Source of the DNA: Anaerolineaceae bacterium | GTDB lineage: Bacteria > Chloroflexota > Anaerolineae > JAAYZQ01 | NCBI GenBank assembly: GCA_012514775.1 | Contig: JAAYZQ010000075.1 | Location: 1 to 15,366 of the forward strand | Length of the DNA stretch: 15,366 nucleotides | Direction of reading: 5' to 3' | In this document: in pieces, positions 5,992 to 13,123 of the stretch | How positions within the stretch are numbered: the stretch's first letter is position 1 | Layout of the letters: every line of letters starts with the position of its first letter | Translations under genes and position numbers: made by a program | The notes under the pieces: generated by a model | What the model saw: the letters and a program-made list of their open reading frames with translations, nothing else | Told to the model about the DNA's origin: nothing | Databases searched by the model: none

Positions 5992-6020
5992 ATTGTAACA
6001 GAATAGACAGGGAAAGTCAA
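5992..6020 (-). promoter_or_regulatory. Sigma-A promoter of the receiver-receiver-cvpA-mutS2 operon
   Basis: On the minus strand TTGACT (6020-6015), a 17-bp spacer and TACAAT (5997-5992). Strong match; predicted start near 5985. It lies 57 bp after the stop of the upstream membrane protease gene. Confidence 0.85.
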
Positions 6021-6076
6021 ACAAATGACGCCAGCGCAGTGCGCGCACAAATGTGAGGGCGAAGCCCGGGTCGGGC

Positions 6077-7090
6077 CTAGAGCCAGGGCAGCGCCTCGGC
6101 GCGGCTCTCCACCAGGACGCCACGCAGCCGCTCGATCTCGTCCAGGTCGCCGCCCTGGTCGCCCATGAGGTGCAGTTGATGCCGGGCAAAGGCCAGCTCC
6201 GTGGCGTGCTCAAAGTAGGCGCCCACGGCGCGGTAGGCGGCCCGGCCTCCCTTGCCCAGGGCCTGCCAGCGCACCTGCTGGCGATGGGTCGCGGAGCGGA
6301 GGAGGTCGAACTCGTGGGCCGTGAGGGCGCCCCGCCGCACCTCCTCGGCCAGCCCCCTCTCGATCCACTGGCTCTCGCGGCGCCCCACCAGGACCGCGAC
6401 GGCGACCAGCAGCGCCAGCCCGCCCCAGTGGATGAGGAGGCTGATGCCCAGCGACAGGCAAAGGGTCTGCTGCACCAGGCTGGCCCCGGCGTTGTGCACG
6501 CCGTGGAGAAACACGGCCGCTGCCCAGCCGGCGATGGGCAGGAGCAGGCGGCGAAGAGGCTGCGGCGACAGGCGGGCATAGCCCATGGCCGCTCCCGTCG
6601 TCGCCGTCCAGAAGGCGTGGTTGAAGCCAAAGACGACGGTCCGCATAAAGATGTTGGTCAGCCCCGCGCCCAGGCCCTCGGACGACAGGATGGGCAAGAA
6701 GTAGGCAAAGACGTTTTCGGTCAGGGCAAAGCCAAAGCCGATCATGGCGCCATAGATGATGCCGTCCAGGACGTTGTCGAACTCGCGCCGGAAGAGCAGG
6801 ACCAGGGCAATGAGCGCGACGCCCTTGGCGCTCTCCTCCACCAGGGGCGCGCTGACGCTGACGCTCGCCAGGTCGGCCAGCAGGCTCTCGCCAGCCACGA
6901 GCGTGATGGAGGCGTCAAAGGCCACCTCGGCGACGATGGACAGAAACGCCGCCGGCACAGCGCCCCAGGCAAAGGCCAGGGCCAGCAGCCAGACCGGCTC
7001 CTTCTCGTACCGGTCGAGCCACCACAGGAAGAGCACGTAAAAGATGGTAGGGATGAGGGCCCCCAGCAGGGCCACGAGCACAGAAAGCAT
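6077..7090 (-). CDS. PrsW family intramembrane metalloprotease-like protein
   Basis: A 337-residue polytopic membrane protein of the PrsW family, which in Bacillus subtilis cleaves an anti-sigma factor (RsiW) in the membrane. The family's four signatures are all present: EESAK (E85, E86, K89), F-x-x-x-E (F121, E125), H-A-x-W-T (H158, W161) and H-G-x-x-N (H196, N200). About seven or eight hydrophobic segments lie between residues 1 and 240, with a basic loop early (DRYEKEP, 26-32). A soluble, charged C-terminal region of about 85 residues follows. The ATG at 7090 fits the family N-terminus; the best Shine-Dalgarno (AAGGAG) is about 12 nt away, so the start is slightly uncertain. It is 40 bp downstream of the methyltransferase and probably shares its promoter. 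No sigma/anti-sigma pair is nearby, so its substrate is unknown. Confidence 0.9.
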   Translation of the reverse strand: MLSVLVALLGALIPTIFYVLFLWWLDRYEKEPVWLLALAFAWGAVPAAFLSIVAEVAFDASITLVAGESLLADLASVSVSAPLVEESAKGVALIALVLLFRREFDNVLDGIIYGAMIGFGFALTENVFAYFLPILSSEGLGAGLTNIFMRTVVFGFNHAFWTATTGAAMGYARLSPQPLRRLLLPIAGWAAAVFLHGVHNAGASLVQQTLCLSLGISLLIHWGGLALLVAVAVLVGRRESQWIERGLAEEVRRGALTAHEFDLLRSATHRQQVRWQALGKGGRAAYRAVGAYFEHATELAFARHQLHLMGDQGGDLDEIERLRGVLVESRAEALPWL

Positions 7091-7130
7091 GGACCGGCTT
7101 AGCTCCTTTGAGTCTCCAACAGGCCCGGCA

Positions 7131-7883
7131 TCAGGTCCGCACCAGGGCATAGAACACAGGCAAAAAGACCAGGCGTTCGCCGCTCTCCGTGGCCGCCAGG
7201 TCGGCGGCCCGAACGCGTGCCAGCTCCGCGGGCAGCACCCTGCCCTCCAGCGTTCGCTGCCACAGGGCCCACTCGGCTTCGAACTCGGCTCGCAGCCGGG
7301 CCGCGTCCCAGACCCCGGGCATGACGCCCACGTCCACCTCGCGGGCGCCCGGCTGGGCAAAGAGCGCGCGCAGCTTGCGCCCCAGGCGCGGGTCGGCCCC
7401 CTCGTCGCGCAGGGCCTCAATCTGCCAATGGCCGAGGGGCAGCTCCGGATGATCGATTCGCCCGCCATAGTCGGGCTCGGCGCAGATCAGGATGCTGCCG
7501 CCGGGCCGGGTCACCCGCACCATCTCGGCCGCCACCTGCCGCGGGTCCCGGCACCAGAGCAGCAAGAAGTGGCAGGCGGTGACGTCGAAGGAGCCGCCGG
7601 GCAGGTCCATGTGGTGGGCATCTCCCAGCCGGTATTCGGCCTGGGGGTAGTGTTCCCGGGCATAGGCCACCATCTCCGGATCGACGTCCAGCCCGATGAC
7701 CTGGCCTCGCGTCTGGGCCGCCAGCTCGGCGGTCACGACCCCCGTGCCGCTGCCCACGTCCAGGACGCGCGCCGCCCGCAGCAGGTTGGCCCGGCGATAG
7801 AGGTGGTAGCGCGTCTGGCGCGTCCAGCTGGCCTGGCGCGTGAATTGTTCATCCCATTGCGCAGGGGATAGATCTGTCGACAT
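7131..7883 (-). CDS. Class I SAM-dependent methyltransferase
   Basis: A 250-residue Rossmann-fold methyltransferase. SAM-binding motif I is VLDVGSGTG (40-48), motif II ends in GLDVD (64-68), an acidic GDAHHMDLP (87-95) and SFDVTACH (98-105) follow, and the post-motif RPGG is at 126-129. It resembles the UbiE/type 11 group that acts on small molecules, but the C-terminal half is not diagnostic, so the substrate cannot be named. The start is ATG at 7883, with GGGAG about 11 nt upstream and a transcription start predicted only some 20 nt before the gene. It is the first gene of a unit with the PrsW-like protease, divergent from ugd. Confidence 0.9.
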   Translation of the reverse strand: MSTDLSPAQWDEQFTRQASWTRQTRYHLYRRANLLRAARVLDVGSGTGVVTAELAAQTRGQVIGLDVDPEMVAYAREHYPQAEYRLGDAHHMDLPGGSFDVTACHFLLLWCRDPRQVAAEMVRVTRPGGSILICAEPDYGGRIDHPELPLGHWQIEALRDEGADPRLGRKLRALFAQPGAREVDVGVMPGVWDAARLRAEFEAEWALWQRTLEGRVLPAELARVRAADLAATESGERLVFLPVFYALVRT

Positions 7884-7912
7884 GCTGTGGCACTCTCCCG
7901 GCGATCCGCTCC

Positions 7913-7941
7913 ATTATAGCCGCACTGCCTTTACCTGTCAA
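7913..7941 (-). promoter_or_regulatory. Consensus sigma-A promoter of the methyltransferase-protease unit
   Basis: On the minus strand TTGACA (7941-7936), a 17-bp spacer and TATAAT (7918-7913): both hexamers are exact consensus. Predicted start near 7906. Its -35 box lies only 11 bp from the -35 box of the divergent ugd promoter. Confidence 0.9.
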
Positions 7942-7952
7942 TCGCGCCCAAC

Positions 7953-7981
7953 TTGAAAAAGGTCCTCTTTTGTGGTATAGT
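7953..7981 (+). promoter_or_regulatory. Sigma-A promoter of the ugd-M16-M16-acpS operon
   Basis: TTGAAA (7953-7958), a 17-bp spacer and TATAGT (7976-7981) on the + strand. Predicted start near 7988. It is arranged back to back with the methyltransferase promoter. Confidence 0.82.
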
Positions 7982-7987
7982 CCGTGA

Positions 7988-8094
7988 GCCGGATTCGGCA
8001 CGCACGGTGCCTGGTCCTCGCGGGCCCTGCATCGGTTCCCCCGTGGGCGATGCCTGCCCTGGTACGGATAACACTATAACAGGATGGGAAGAAC
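7988..8094 (+). promoter_or_regulatory. Hairpin-containing 5' leader of ugd
   Basis: About 107 nt lie between the predicted start and the ugd ATG. Two hairpins are visible: GGCAC/GTGCC (7997-8001 and 8007-8011), and GCATCG/CGATGC (8029-8034 and 8048-8053) extended across a small internal loop by GGGC/GCCC. No U-tract follows, so a terminator is unlikely, and I recognise no known riboswitch core. A role in mRNA stability or translation is possible. Confidence 0.35.
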
Positions 8095-9396
8095 ATGAGG
8101 AACATTTGCGTCATCGGCGTTGGCTACGTGGGCCTGGTAACCGGAACCTGCTTTGCCGATCTGGGGCATCAGGTAAGCTGTGTGGATGTGGATGAGGCCA
8201 AGATACAGAAGCTGCAGTCCGGCGTCATGCCCATCTACGAGCCGGGGCTGGAAGAGATGGTCCGCCGCAACGCCCAGGCAGGCCGCCTGCACTTTACCAC
8301 GTGTTACGAAGAGGCCCTGAAGGACGCCGAGTTTGCCTTTATCGCCGTCGGCACGCCGCAGGGAAGCGGTGGCGAGGCCGACCTGAAATACGTCCGCGCC
8401 GCGGCCCGCGGCATCGGCGAGGTGATGGAACACCCGCTGATCATCATCAACAAGAGCACGGTGCCCATCGGCACCGGCGACTGGGTATCGGACATCGTGA
8501 AGCGCTTCCAGCGCGAGCCCATAGACTTTTCCGTGGTCAGCAACCCGGAATTCCTGCGCGAGGGAGCAGCCATCAACGACTTTATGTTCCCTGACCGCAT
8601 CGTCCTGGGCTCGCTGGAGCCGGACGCGGCGGCACAGGTGGCCCAGCTCTACCTGTCGCTGCGGGCGCCCATCATGCTCACCGACCTGCGCACGGCCGAG
8701 ATGATCAAGTATGCGTCCAACGCCTTTCTCGCCACTCGCATCTCGTTCATCAACGAGATCGCCGGCATCTGCGAGGCCCTGGGCGCCGACGTCAAGGAGG
8801 TGGCGGCGGGCATGGGCTATGACAAGCGCATCGGCCGGCACTTTCTCGACGCCGGCATCGGCTACGGAGGCTCCTGTTTCCCGAAGGACGTCCAGGCTCT
8901 GGCCCACATGGCCGCCGTCCATGGCTGCCACCCCCAGTTGCTGCGGGCGGTCATGGACATCAACCGCGACCAGCGGCGCCAGGTGGTGCACAAGCTGCGC
9001 GAGGTGCTTGGCAACATGGACGAGAAGGTCATCGGCGTCCTGGGCCTGGCCTTCAAGCCCAACACCGACGACATGCGCGAGGCGCCGTCGGTGGAGCTGA
9101 TCCACCTGTTGCAGAGCGAAGGGGCGTGCATCCGGGCCTACGACCCCGTGGCCATCCCCAACGCCAACCTTTATCTTCACGACGTGTCCCTCTGCGAGGA
9201 TGCGTACAAAGTGGCCGAGGACGCCGATGCCCTCGTCGTCGTCACCGAATGGAACGAGTTCAAGCACCTGTCCCTTTCCCGTCTGAAGGCCATCATGCGC
9301 CAGCCCATCATCGTCGATGGACGCAATCTGTACGATCCAGAGATCATGCGCGATCTAGGCTTTGTCTATCGCGGGGTGGGCCGGGGCTATGCCTGA
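8095..9396 (+). CDS. ugd: UDP-glucose 6-dehydrogenase
   Basis: A 433-residue enzyme that oxidises UDP-glucose to UDP-glucuronate with two NAD+, feeding exopolysaccharide and cell-wall sugar synthesis. Seen: N-terminal NAD-binding [10 protein letters not shown] (8-17) with acidic VDVD (30-33), the STVPIGT segment (121-127), EFLREG (152-157), K205 in MIKYASNAF, and GGSCFPKD (258-265) with catalytic Cys261. The C-terminal UDP-binding domain shows [15 protein letters not shown] (317-331), as expected. The length is normal. The start is ATG at 8095 with a modest GGGAAG ribosome-binding site. It is the first gene of a four-gene + strand unit; the first M16 peptidase follows after 13 bp. No other sugar-nucleotide or glycosyltransferase gene is in the window. 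Confidence 0.96.
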   Translation: MRNICVIGVGYVGLVTGTCFADLGHQVSCVDVDEAKIQKLQSGVMPIYEPGLEEMVRRNAQAGRLHFTTCYEEALKDAEFAFIAVGTPQGSGGEADLKYVRAAARGIGEVMEHPLIIINKSTVPIGTGDWVSDIVKRFQREPIDFSVVSNPEFLREGAAINDFMFPDRIVLGSLEPDAAAQVAQLYLSLRAPIMLTDLRTAEMIKYASNAFLATRISFINEIAGICEALGADVKEVAAGMGYDKRIGRHFLDAGIGYGGSCFPKDVQALAHMAAVHGCHPQLLRAVMDINRDQRRQVVHKLREVLGNMDEKVIGVLGLAFKPNTDDMREAPSVELIHLLQSEGACIRAYDPVAIPNANLYLHDVSLCEDAYKVAEDADALVVVTEWNEFKHLSLSRLKAIMRQPIIVDGRNLYDPEIMRDLGFVYRGVGRGYA

Positions 9397-9409
9397 AAAG
9401 GAAGGGACC

Positions 9410-10690
9410 ATGGCAGTTTTCAAGCACACGCTCGACAACGGGCTCACCGTCCTGTTGCAAGAGAGACACTACGCGCCGGTGACCACCTTCTGGGTCTGGT
9501 ATCGCGTGGGAAGCCGCAACGAGGTGCCGGGCATCACCGGCATCGCCCACTGGGCGGAGCACATGCTGTTCAAGGGCTCCGAGGCCTTTCCCAAGGGCCA
9601 GATCGACCGGCAGATCGCCCGCAGCGGCGGGATCATGAACGGCCTCACCTGGCTGGATTTCACCACGTTCCTGGAGACGCTGCCCGCGGACCGCATCGAC
9701 CTGGGGCTGCGCATCGAGGCCGACCGCATGGCCAAGGCCCTGTTTGACCCCGAGGAGGTGGCCCTGGAGCGCACCGTCATCATCTCCGAGCGGCAGGGAG
9801 CCGAGAACCAGCCCACGTTTCTCCTGGCAGAAGAGGTGGGCGCCGCGGCCTTTCGCGTGCATCCCTACCATCACGAAACCATCGGCGACATGGTCGATCT
9901 GGAAACCATCACCCGCGAGCAGTTGTGGAACCATTACCAGACCTACTACGGGCCGAACAATGCCATCGCCGTGGCCGCGGGAGATTTCGAGACGCCGCGC
10001 ATGCTGGAGCGCATCGTGGAGCTGTTCGGCCGCCTGCCGGCCCGCTCCGACCCGCCCCGGCTGGTGCGCCCCGAGCCGCCCCAGCGCGGCGAGCGCCGCG
10101 TCAACCTGGAGGGGCCGGGCAACACCTCCTACATGCAGGTGGCCTATCACGCCCCGGCGGCCGGCGATCCCGATTTTATGCCCATGACCGTCCTGACGAC
10201 CATCCTTACCGGGGCGGCCGGTATGAACCTCTTTTCCTCGTCGCCGCCCAACCGCAGCTCGCGCCTGTACCGCGCCCTGGTGGAGACGGGCGTGGCGGTC
10301 TCCCTGTCGGGCTCCATGCCCGCCATGCTCGACCCCTACCTCTACCAAATCACGGCCACGGCCCGCACGGGCAACAGCCCGGCCCAGGTCGAGGAGGCCA
10401 TGGACCCCGAGATCGAGCGCGTGCTGGAACAGCCGATCTCTGAGGCGGAGCTGGAGACGGCCATCAAGCAGACCAAAGCCCAGTTCGCCTACTCCAGCGA
10501 GAGCGTTACCAACCAGGGATACTGGCTGGGCTACTCGGCCATCGTCGCCGACACCGATTGGTTCGAATCGTTCCCGGAAAGGTTGGAGGCGGTCACGGTG
10601 CAGGACGTCCAGCGCGTTGCCCGGACCCACCTGCGGCGCAGCAACCGGACCGTGGGGCATTACCTGGCGCAGGGAGGTGGGAACCGATGA
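9410..10690 (+). CDS. M16 family zinc peptidase, catalytic subunit
   Basis: A 426-residue M16 (pitrilysin/processing peptidase) subunit. The inverted zinc motif HxxEH is intact (H47-W-A-E50-H51), and E127 lies at about the expected distance for the third zinc ligand. Other family marks: GGIMNGLTWLDFTTF (73-87), HPYHHETIG, and a C-terminal domain with SRLYRALVE. In that domain the Tyr of the usual Arg-Tyr substrate-binding pair is replaced (GVAVSL where GLAYSV is common). This complements the next gene, which keeps that motif but lacks zinc ligands, so the two probably form a heterodimer. The ATG at 9410 is chosen for its AGGAAGGG site and the family start MAVFKHTLDNGL; an in-frame ATG at 9389 overlapping the ugd stop is possible. 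No signal peptide is visible, so it should be cytoplasmic. Confidence 0.93.
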   Translation: MAVFKHTLDNGLTVLLQERHYAPVTTFWVWYRVGSRNEVPGITGIAHWAEHMLFKGSEAFPKGQIDRQIARSGGIMNGLTWLDFTTFLETLPADRIDLGLRIEADRMAKALFDPEEVALERTVIISERQGAENQPTFLLAEEVGAAAFRVHPYHHETIGDMVDLETITREQLWNHYQTYYGPNNAIAVAAGDFETPRMLERIVELFGRLPARSDPPRLVRPEPPQRGERRVNLEGPGNTSYMQVAYHAPAAGDPDFMPMTVLTTILTGAAGMNLFSSSPPNRSSRLYRALVETGVAVSLSGSMPAMLDPYLYQITATARTGNSPAQVEEAMDPEIERVLEQPISEAELETAIKQTKAQFAYSSESVTNQGYWLGYSAIVADTDWFESFPERLEAVTVQDVQRVARTHLRRSNRTVGHYLAQGGGNR

Positions 10691-12006
10691 ACGGATCGTT
10701 GCCTTCGTCCGAATCGATCACGCGCGTCGAGCTGCCCAACGGCATCACAGTCCTGGGCTACGAGACCAGGGGCAGCCCCGCCCAGGTGATTGCCGGTTAC
10801 CTGTGGGCGGGCGCCATGGACGAGCCGGTGGAAAAGGCCGGCCTGGCCTACCTGACGGCCGCCCTGCTGACCCACGGCACCCGAAAGCGCACCTTTGGCC
10901 AGATCAACGAGGAATTGGAGTCGGTGGGCGCCCAATTGGGCTTTGGCTGCGCGGTACACGAGGTCACCTTTGGCGGCAAATCGCTGGCCGAAGACCTGGA
11001 CATCCTGCTCGACATCCTGGCCGACTGCCTGCAAGAGCCGGCCTTTCCCGAGCAGGAGGTGACGCGGGTGAAAGGGCAGGTCCTCACCGACCTGCAGCGC
11101 CGGGCCCACGATACGCGACGCATGGCCCGCCTGACCTTTGACGCCCTCCTCTATCCCGATCATCCCTACGGTCGCAGCGTCAAGGGCTACGAAGAGACGG
11201 TCTCGCCCCTGGCGCGGCAGGACCTGGTGGACTATTACCGGGCTCATTACGCTCCCCAGGGCATGGTCATCGCCTCCGTGGGCGCGCTGCCGGTGGAGGA
11301 GGTGGTCCGCAAGGTGGAGGCGAGCCTGGGGAACTGGCAGGCGCCCGAGGCCAAACCCAACCGCGCCATCCCGCCGGCAGTGGGCCTCGACGGGCCGCGC
11401 CGCCAGATCGTGGCCGTGGAGGGCAAGACCCAGGCCGACGTGGTGTTGGGCTGGCCCGGCGTGGCCCGCTCCGACCCGGAGTATATGAAGGTGCACCTGG
11501 CCAACACCATCCTGGGGACCTTTGGCATGATGGGCCGCCTGGGCGACAGCGTCCGCGACACGCAGGGCTTGGCCTATTACGTCTACAGCCGCTCGGAGGC
11601 CGGTCTGGGCGCCGGCCCGTGGTTGGCGACGGCCGGGGTGAACCCGGCCAACGTGGAGCGGGCCATCGCCGGCATCCTGGCCGAGGTGAACCGCCTGCGC
11701 GACGAGGCAGTGCCGGCCGACGAGTTGGCCGACAGCCAGGCCTACCTGACGGGCATCATGCCCCTGGCGCTGGAGACCAACGAGGGCGTGGCCAACCAGC
11801 TCCTGAACATGGAGCGCCACGGCCTGGGCCTGGACTACCTGCTGCATTATGCGGGCCTGGTCAACGCCGTGACCGTCGAGGACGTCCGGGAGATGGCGCG
11901 CAAGTATTTGGACCCCGAGACCTACGTCCTGGCCGTGGCAGGCCCGGCCGTCGGCGAGGAGGAGGCCGCCCAGGCCCCAGGGACGCCCGCGGAGCAGCCG
12001 GCATGA
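10687..12006 (+). CDS. M16 family peptidase-like protein, non-catalytic partner subunit
   Basis: A 439-residue M16 homologue in which the zinc motif is lost: the positions of HxxEH read Y55-L-T-A58-A59 inside AGLAYLTAALLTHGT. It keeps the C-terminal segment with Arg and Tyr (SVRDTQGLAYYVYS), which in two-chain M16B enzymes binds substrate. The tail is rich in Glu, Ala and Pro. The ATG at 10687 overlaps the stop of the catalytic subunit (ATGA, 4 bp), a sign of stoichiometric production of two partners. The open frame upstream of it is a shadow of the preceding gene. The function is therefore the second half of an M16 heterodimer; the natural substrate is unknown. Its stop overlaps the acpS start in the same way. 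Confidence 0.92.
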   Translation: MNGSLPSSESITRVELPNGITVLGYETRGSPAQVIAGYLWAGAMDEPVEKAGLAYLTAALLTHGTRKRTFGQINEELESVGAQLGFGCAVHEVTFGGKSLAEDLDILLDILADCLQEPAFPEQEVTRVKGQVLTDLQRRAHDTRRMARLTFDALLYPDHPYGRSVKGYEETVSPLARQDLVDYYRAHYAPQGMVIASVGALPVEEVVRKVEASLGNWQAPEAKPNRAIPPAVGLDGPRRQIVAVEGKTQADVVLGWPGVARSDPEYMKVHLANTILGTFGMMGRLGDSVRDTQGLAYYVYSRSEAGLGAGPWLATAGVNPANVERAIAGILAEVNRLRDEAVPADELADSQAYLTGIMPLALETNEGVANQLLNMERHGLGLDYLLHYAGLVNAVTVEDVREMARKYLDPETYVLAVAGPAVGEEEAAQAPGTPAEQPA

Positions 12007-12413
12007 TGGGCCCGCCCATGGCGGGCACGTCGCTGTCGGTGGGCGTTGACCTGGTGGAGCTGGAGCGGCTGCGCCGGGCCCTGGAGCGCCACGGGGAGCG
12101 GTTCCTGGCGCGGGTCTATACCCCGGAGGAGGCGGCCCGCTTCGGGCGCTACCTGCCCGAGCTGGCCGCCCGCTTTGCGGCCAAGGAGGCCGTCTCCAAG
12201 GCCCTGGGCGTGGGGATGCGCCTGCTCAGCGCCAGCGGCATCGGCTGGCACGACGTGGCCGTCCTGCCCGACCCCCGGGGCAAGCCGCTCCTCTACCTAT
12301 CGGGCCGCGCCCGGGCGCTGGCCGAGGAGCAAGGCCTGACGCGCTGGGCGGTCAGCCTGACCCATGGGCGGGACTATGCCCTGGCGTTCGTCGTGGCCCA
12401 GGGCGATCAGTAG
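12003..12413 (+). CDS. acpS: Holo-[acyl-carrier-protein] synthase
   Basis: A 136-residue AcpS, which transfers 4'-phosphopantetheine from CoA to the Ser of acyl carrier protein. Motifs: VGVDLVELERL with D16 (Mg binding), RFAAKEAVSKALG with E62 and K66, and near the C-terminus SLTHGRDYALAFV, the usual S-x-x-H segment. The length is slightly above the 120-130 norm because of the N-terminus. Three in-frame Met codons exist (12003, 12006, 12018). The first is chosen for its ATGA overlap with the upstream stop; the family start fits 12018 almost as well. It is the last gene of the ugd-M16-M16 unit. No intrinsic terminator with a T-run follows. Confidence 0.95.
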   Translation: MMGPPMAGTSLSVGVDLVELERLRRALERHGERFLARVYTPEEAARFGRYLPELAARFAAKEAVSKALGVGMRLLSASGIGWHDVAVLPDPRGKPLLYLSGRARALAEEQGLTRWAVSLTHGRDYALAFVVAQGDQ

Positions 12414-12419
12414 GCTCGA

Positions 12420-12470
12420 GGACCAACAGATGCGGGTCGGCACCTCATGGTGTTCTTGGTCCGCAAGAAC
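12420..12470. repeat. Overlapping inverted repeats after acpS
   Basis: GTTCTTG (12452-12458) and CAAGAAC (12464-12470) form a perfect 7-bp stem with a 5-nt loop. Alternatively GGACCAA (12420-12426) pairs with TTGGTCC (12456-12462) and encloses CACC/GGTG (12441-12444 and 12449-12452). The two long stems exclude each other. No T-run follows, so this may be a weak 3' end for acpS. The rest of the 178-bp gap holds the toxin-antitoxin promoter and ribosome-binding site. Confidence 0.4.
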
Positions 12471-12498
12471 GATGGCGGTCGTTCATCCGATGCTGCGC

Positions 12499-12527
12499 TT
12501 GACCTTATGCCCATCGGGATGTACAAT
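12499..12527 (+). promoter_or_regulatory. Sigma-A promoter of the toxin-antitoxin cassette
   Basis: TTGACC (12499-12504), a 17-bp spacer and TACAAT (12522-12527). Predicted start near 12534, about 58 nt before the antitoxin. No clear operator palindrome overlaps it. Confidence 0.78.
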
Positions 12528-12591
12528 GGGATCCAGAGGACCCGGATGCAGCACAGGTTTGGATGTATGGAAGTAGTGCACGGGAGGTCAA

Positions 12592-12813
12592 ATGACGGCT
12601 TTGGAAGCGCTTGAATCAGTTCAGTACGTGACTGTGAAGGGCAAACGGTTAGCCGTAATCAGTGCTGACGAATGGGAAGCCATGATCGAGTGGCTAGAGA
12701 CCCTCGAAGATGTGGAGCTGGCCAAAGAGGCGTTCGCTCAGTTGGAAGCTGCCGGTGGGGATCGGAAACGAGCAGGATGGCTCAGGTGGGACGACGTAAA
12801 AGAGGACCTATGA
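12592..12813 (+). CDS. Antitoxin, short Phd/YefM-like
   Basis: A 73-residue acidic protein. After a brief N-terminus it reads VQYVTVKGKRLAVISADEWEAM (10-31), matching the strand-and-helix part of Phd/YefM antitoxins, then a long acidic helix with ETLEDVELAKEAF and a C-terminal WDDVKEDL that would wrap the toxin. Compared with typical Phd/YefM it lacks most of the N-terminal DNA-binding segment (about 10 residues before the strand rather than some 25), so autoregulation may differ. The ATG at 12592 has a good GGGAGGT site. The toxin starts 1 bp after its stop. Base composition looks less GC-rich than the flanking genes, consistent with transfer. Antitoxin identity rests on the partner and the C-terminal pattern. 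Confidence 0.75.
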   Translation: MTALEALESVQYVTVKGKRLAVISADEWEAMIEWLETLEDVELAKEAFAQLEAAGGDRKRAGWLRWDDVKEDL

Positions 12814-12814
12814 C

Positions 12815-13123
12815 GTGGCAAGGTATTCGGTCTATGTCATCCCCGCAGCCTGGGCCGAGATCAAGGTTTTGCCCGGCAATATGCGCCAGCGGGTGAGACG
12901 GGCAATCGATGCGTTGGCCGGTGATCCCCATCCTGCGAATAGCGTGGTTTTGGATCTGCCCGAGTCCGAACGCAAGCTGTGCCGGATCCGGCTGGATAGA
13001 TGGCGGGTCGTGTATGCGGTGACCGAAGCCGAGAAGACGGTGGATGTACTGGCTGTCCGCAAAAGGCCCCCATACGATTATGGCGATCTGGGAGAACTGC
13101 TCGAACAGGTCAACCTTCAGTAA
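12815..13123 (+). CDS. RelE/ParE-superfamily toxin
   Basis: A 102-residue basic protein of the RelE/ParE fold. Seen: the MARYSVYVIPAAWAEIKVLPGNMRQRVRRAIDALAGDP-type N-terminal helices, which should be read as residues 1-38, then the strands KLCRIRLDRWRVVYAV (about 53-68) and VDVLAVRKR (about 75-83), the common LYRIR-DYRVVYEV pattern of the superfamily. Most RelE members cut ribosome-bound mRNA, while ParE members target gyrase; the basic RKRPPYDY segment near the end favours the RelE side but does not settle it. The start is GTG at 12815 with GAGGA 8 nt upstream; an ATG at 12810 is in another frame. Its 3' end overlaps the convergent hydrolase gene by 7 bp. Confidence 0.87.
   Translation: MARYSVYVIPAAWAEIKVLPGNMRQRVRRAIDALAGDPHPANSVVLDLPESERKLCRIRLDRWRVVYAVTEAEKTVDVLAVRKRPPYDYGDLGELLEQVNLQ

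Noticed and set aside
6064..6076. Possible terminator after the PrsW-like gene (GCCCG/CGGGC, 3-nt loop)
   Set aside because: The stem is only 5 bp and no T-run follows on the minus strand, so read-through into the next operon is likely.
7091..7468. 126-residue N-terminal extension of the PrsW-like protein
   Set aside because: It lies inside the methyltransferase gene in another frame and is Arg/Pro/Ser-rich; family homology begins at the ATG at 7090.
8074..11847. Three long minus-strand open frames (about 395-440 codons) antisense to ugd and the M16 genes
   Set aside because: They are shadows of the real + strand genes: rich in H, Q, G, V and D, without motifs, and crossing gene boundaries.
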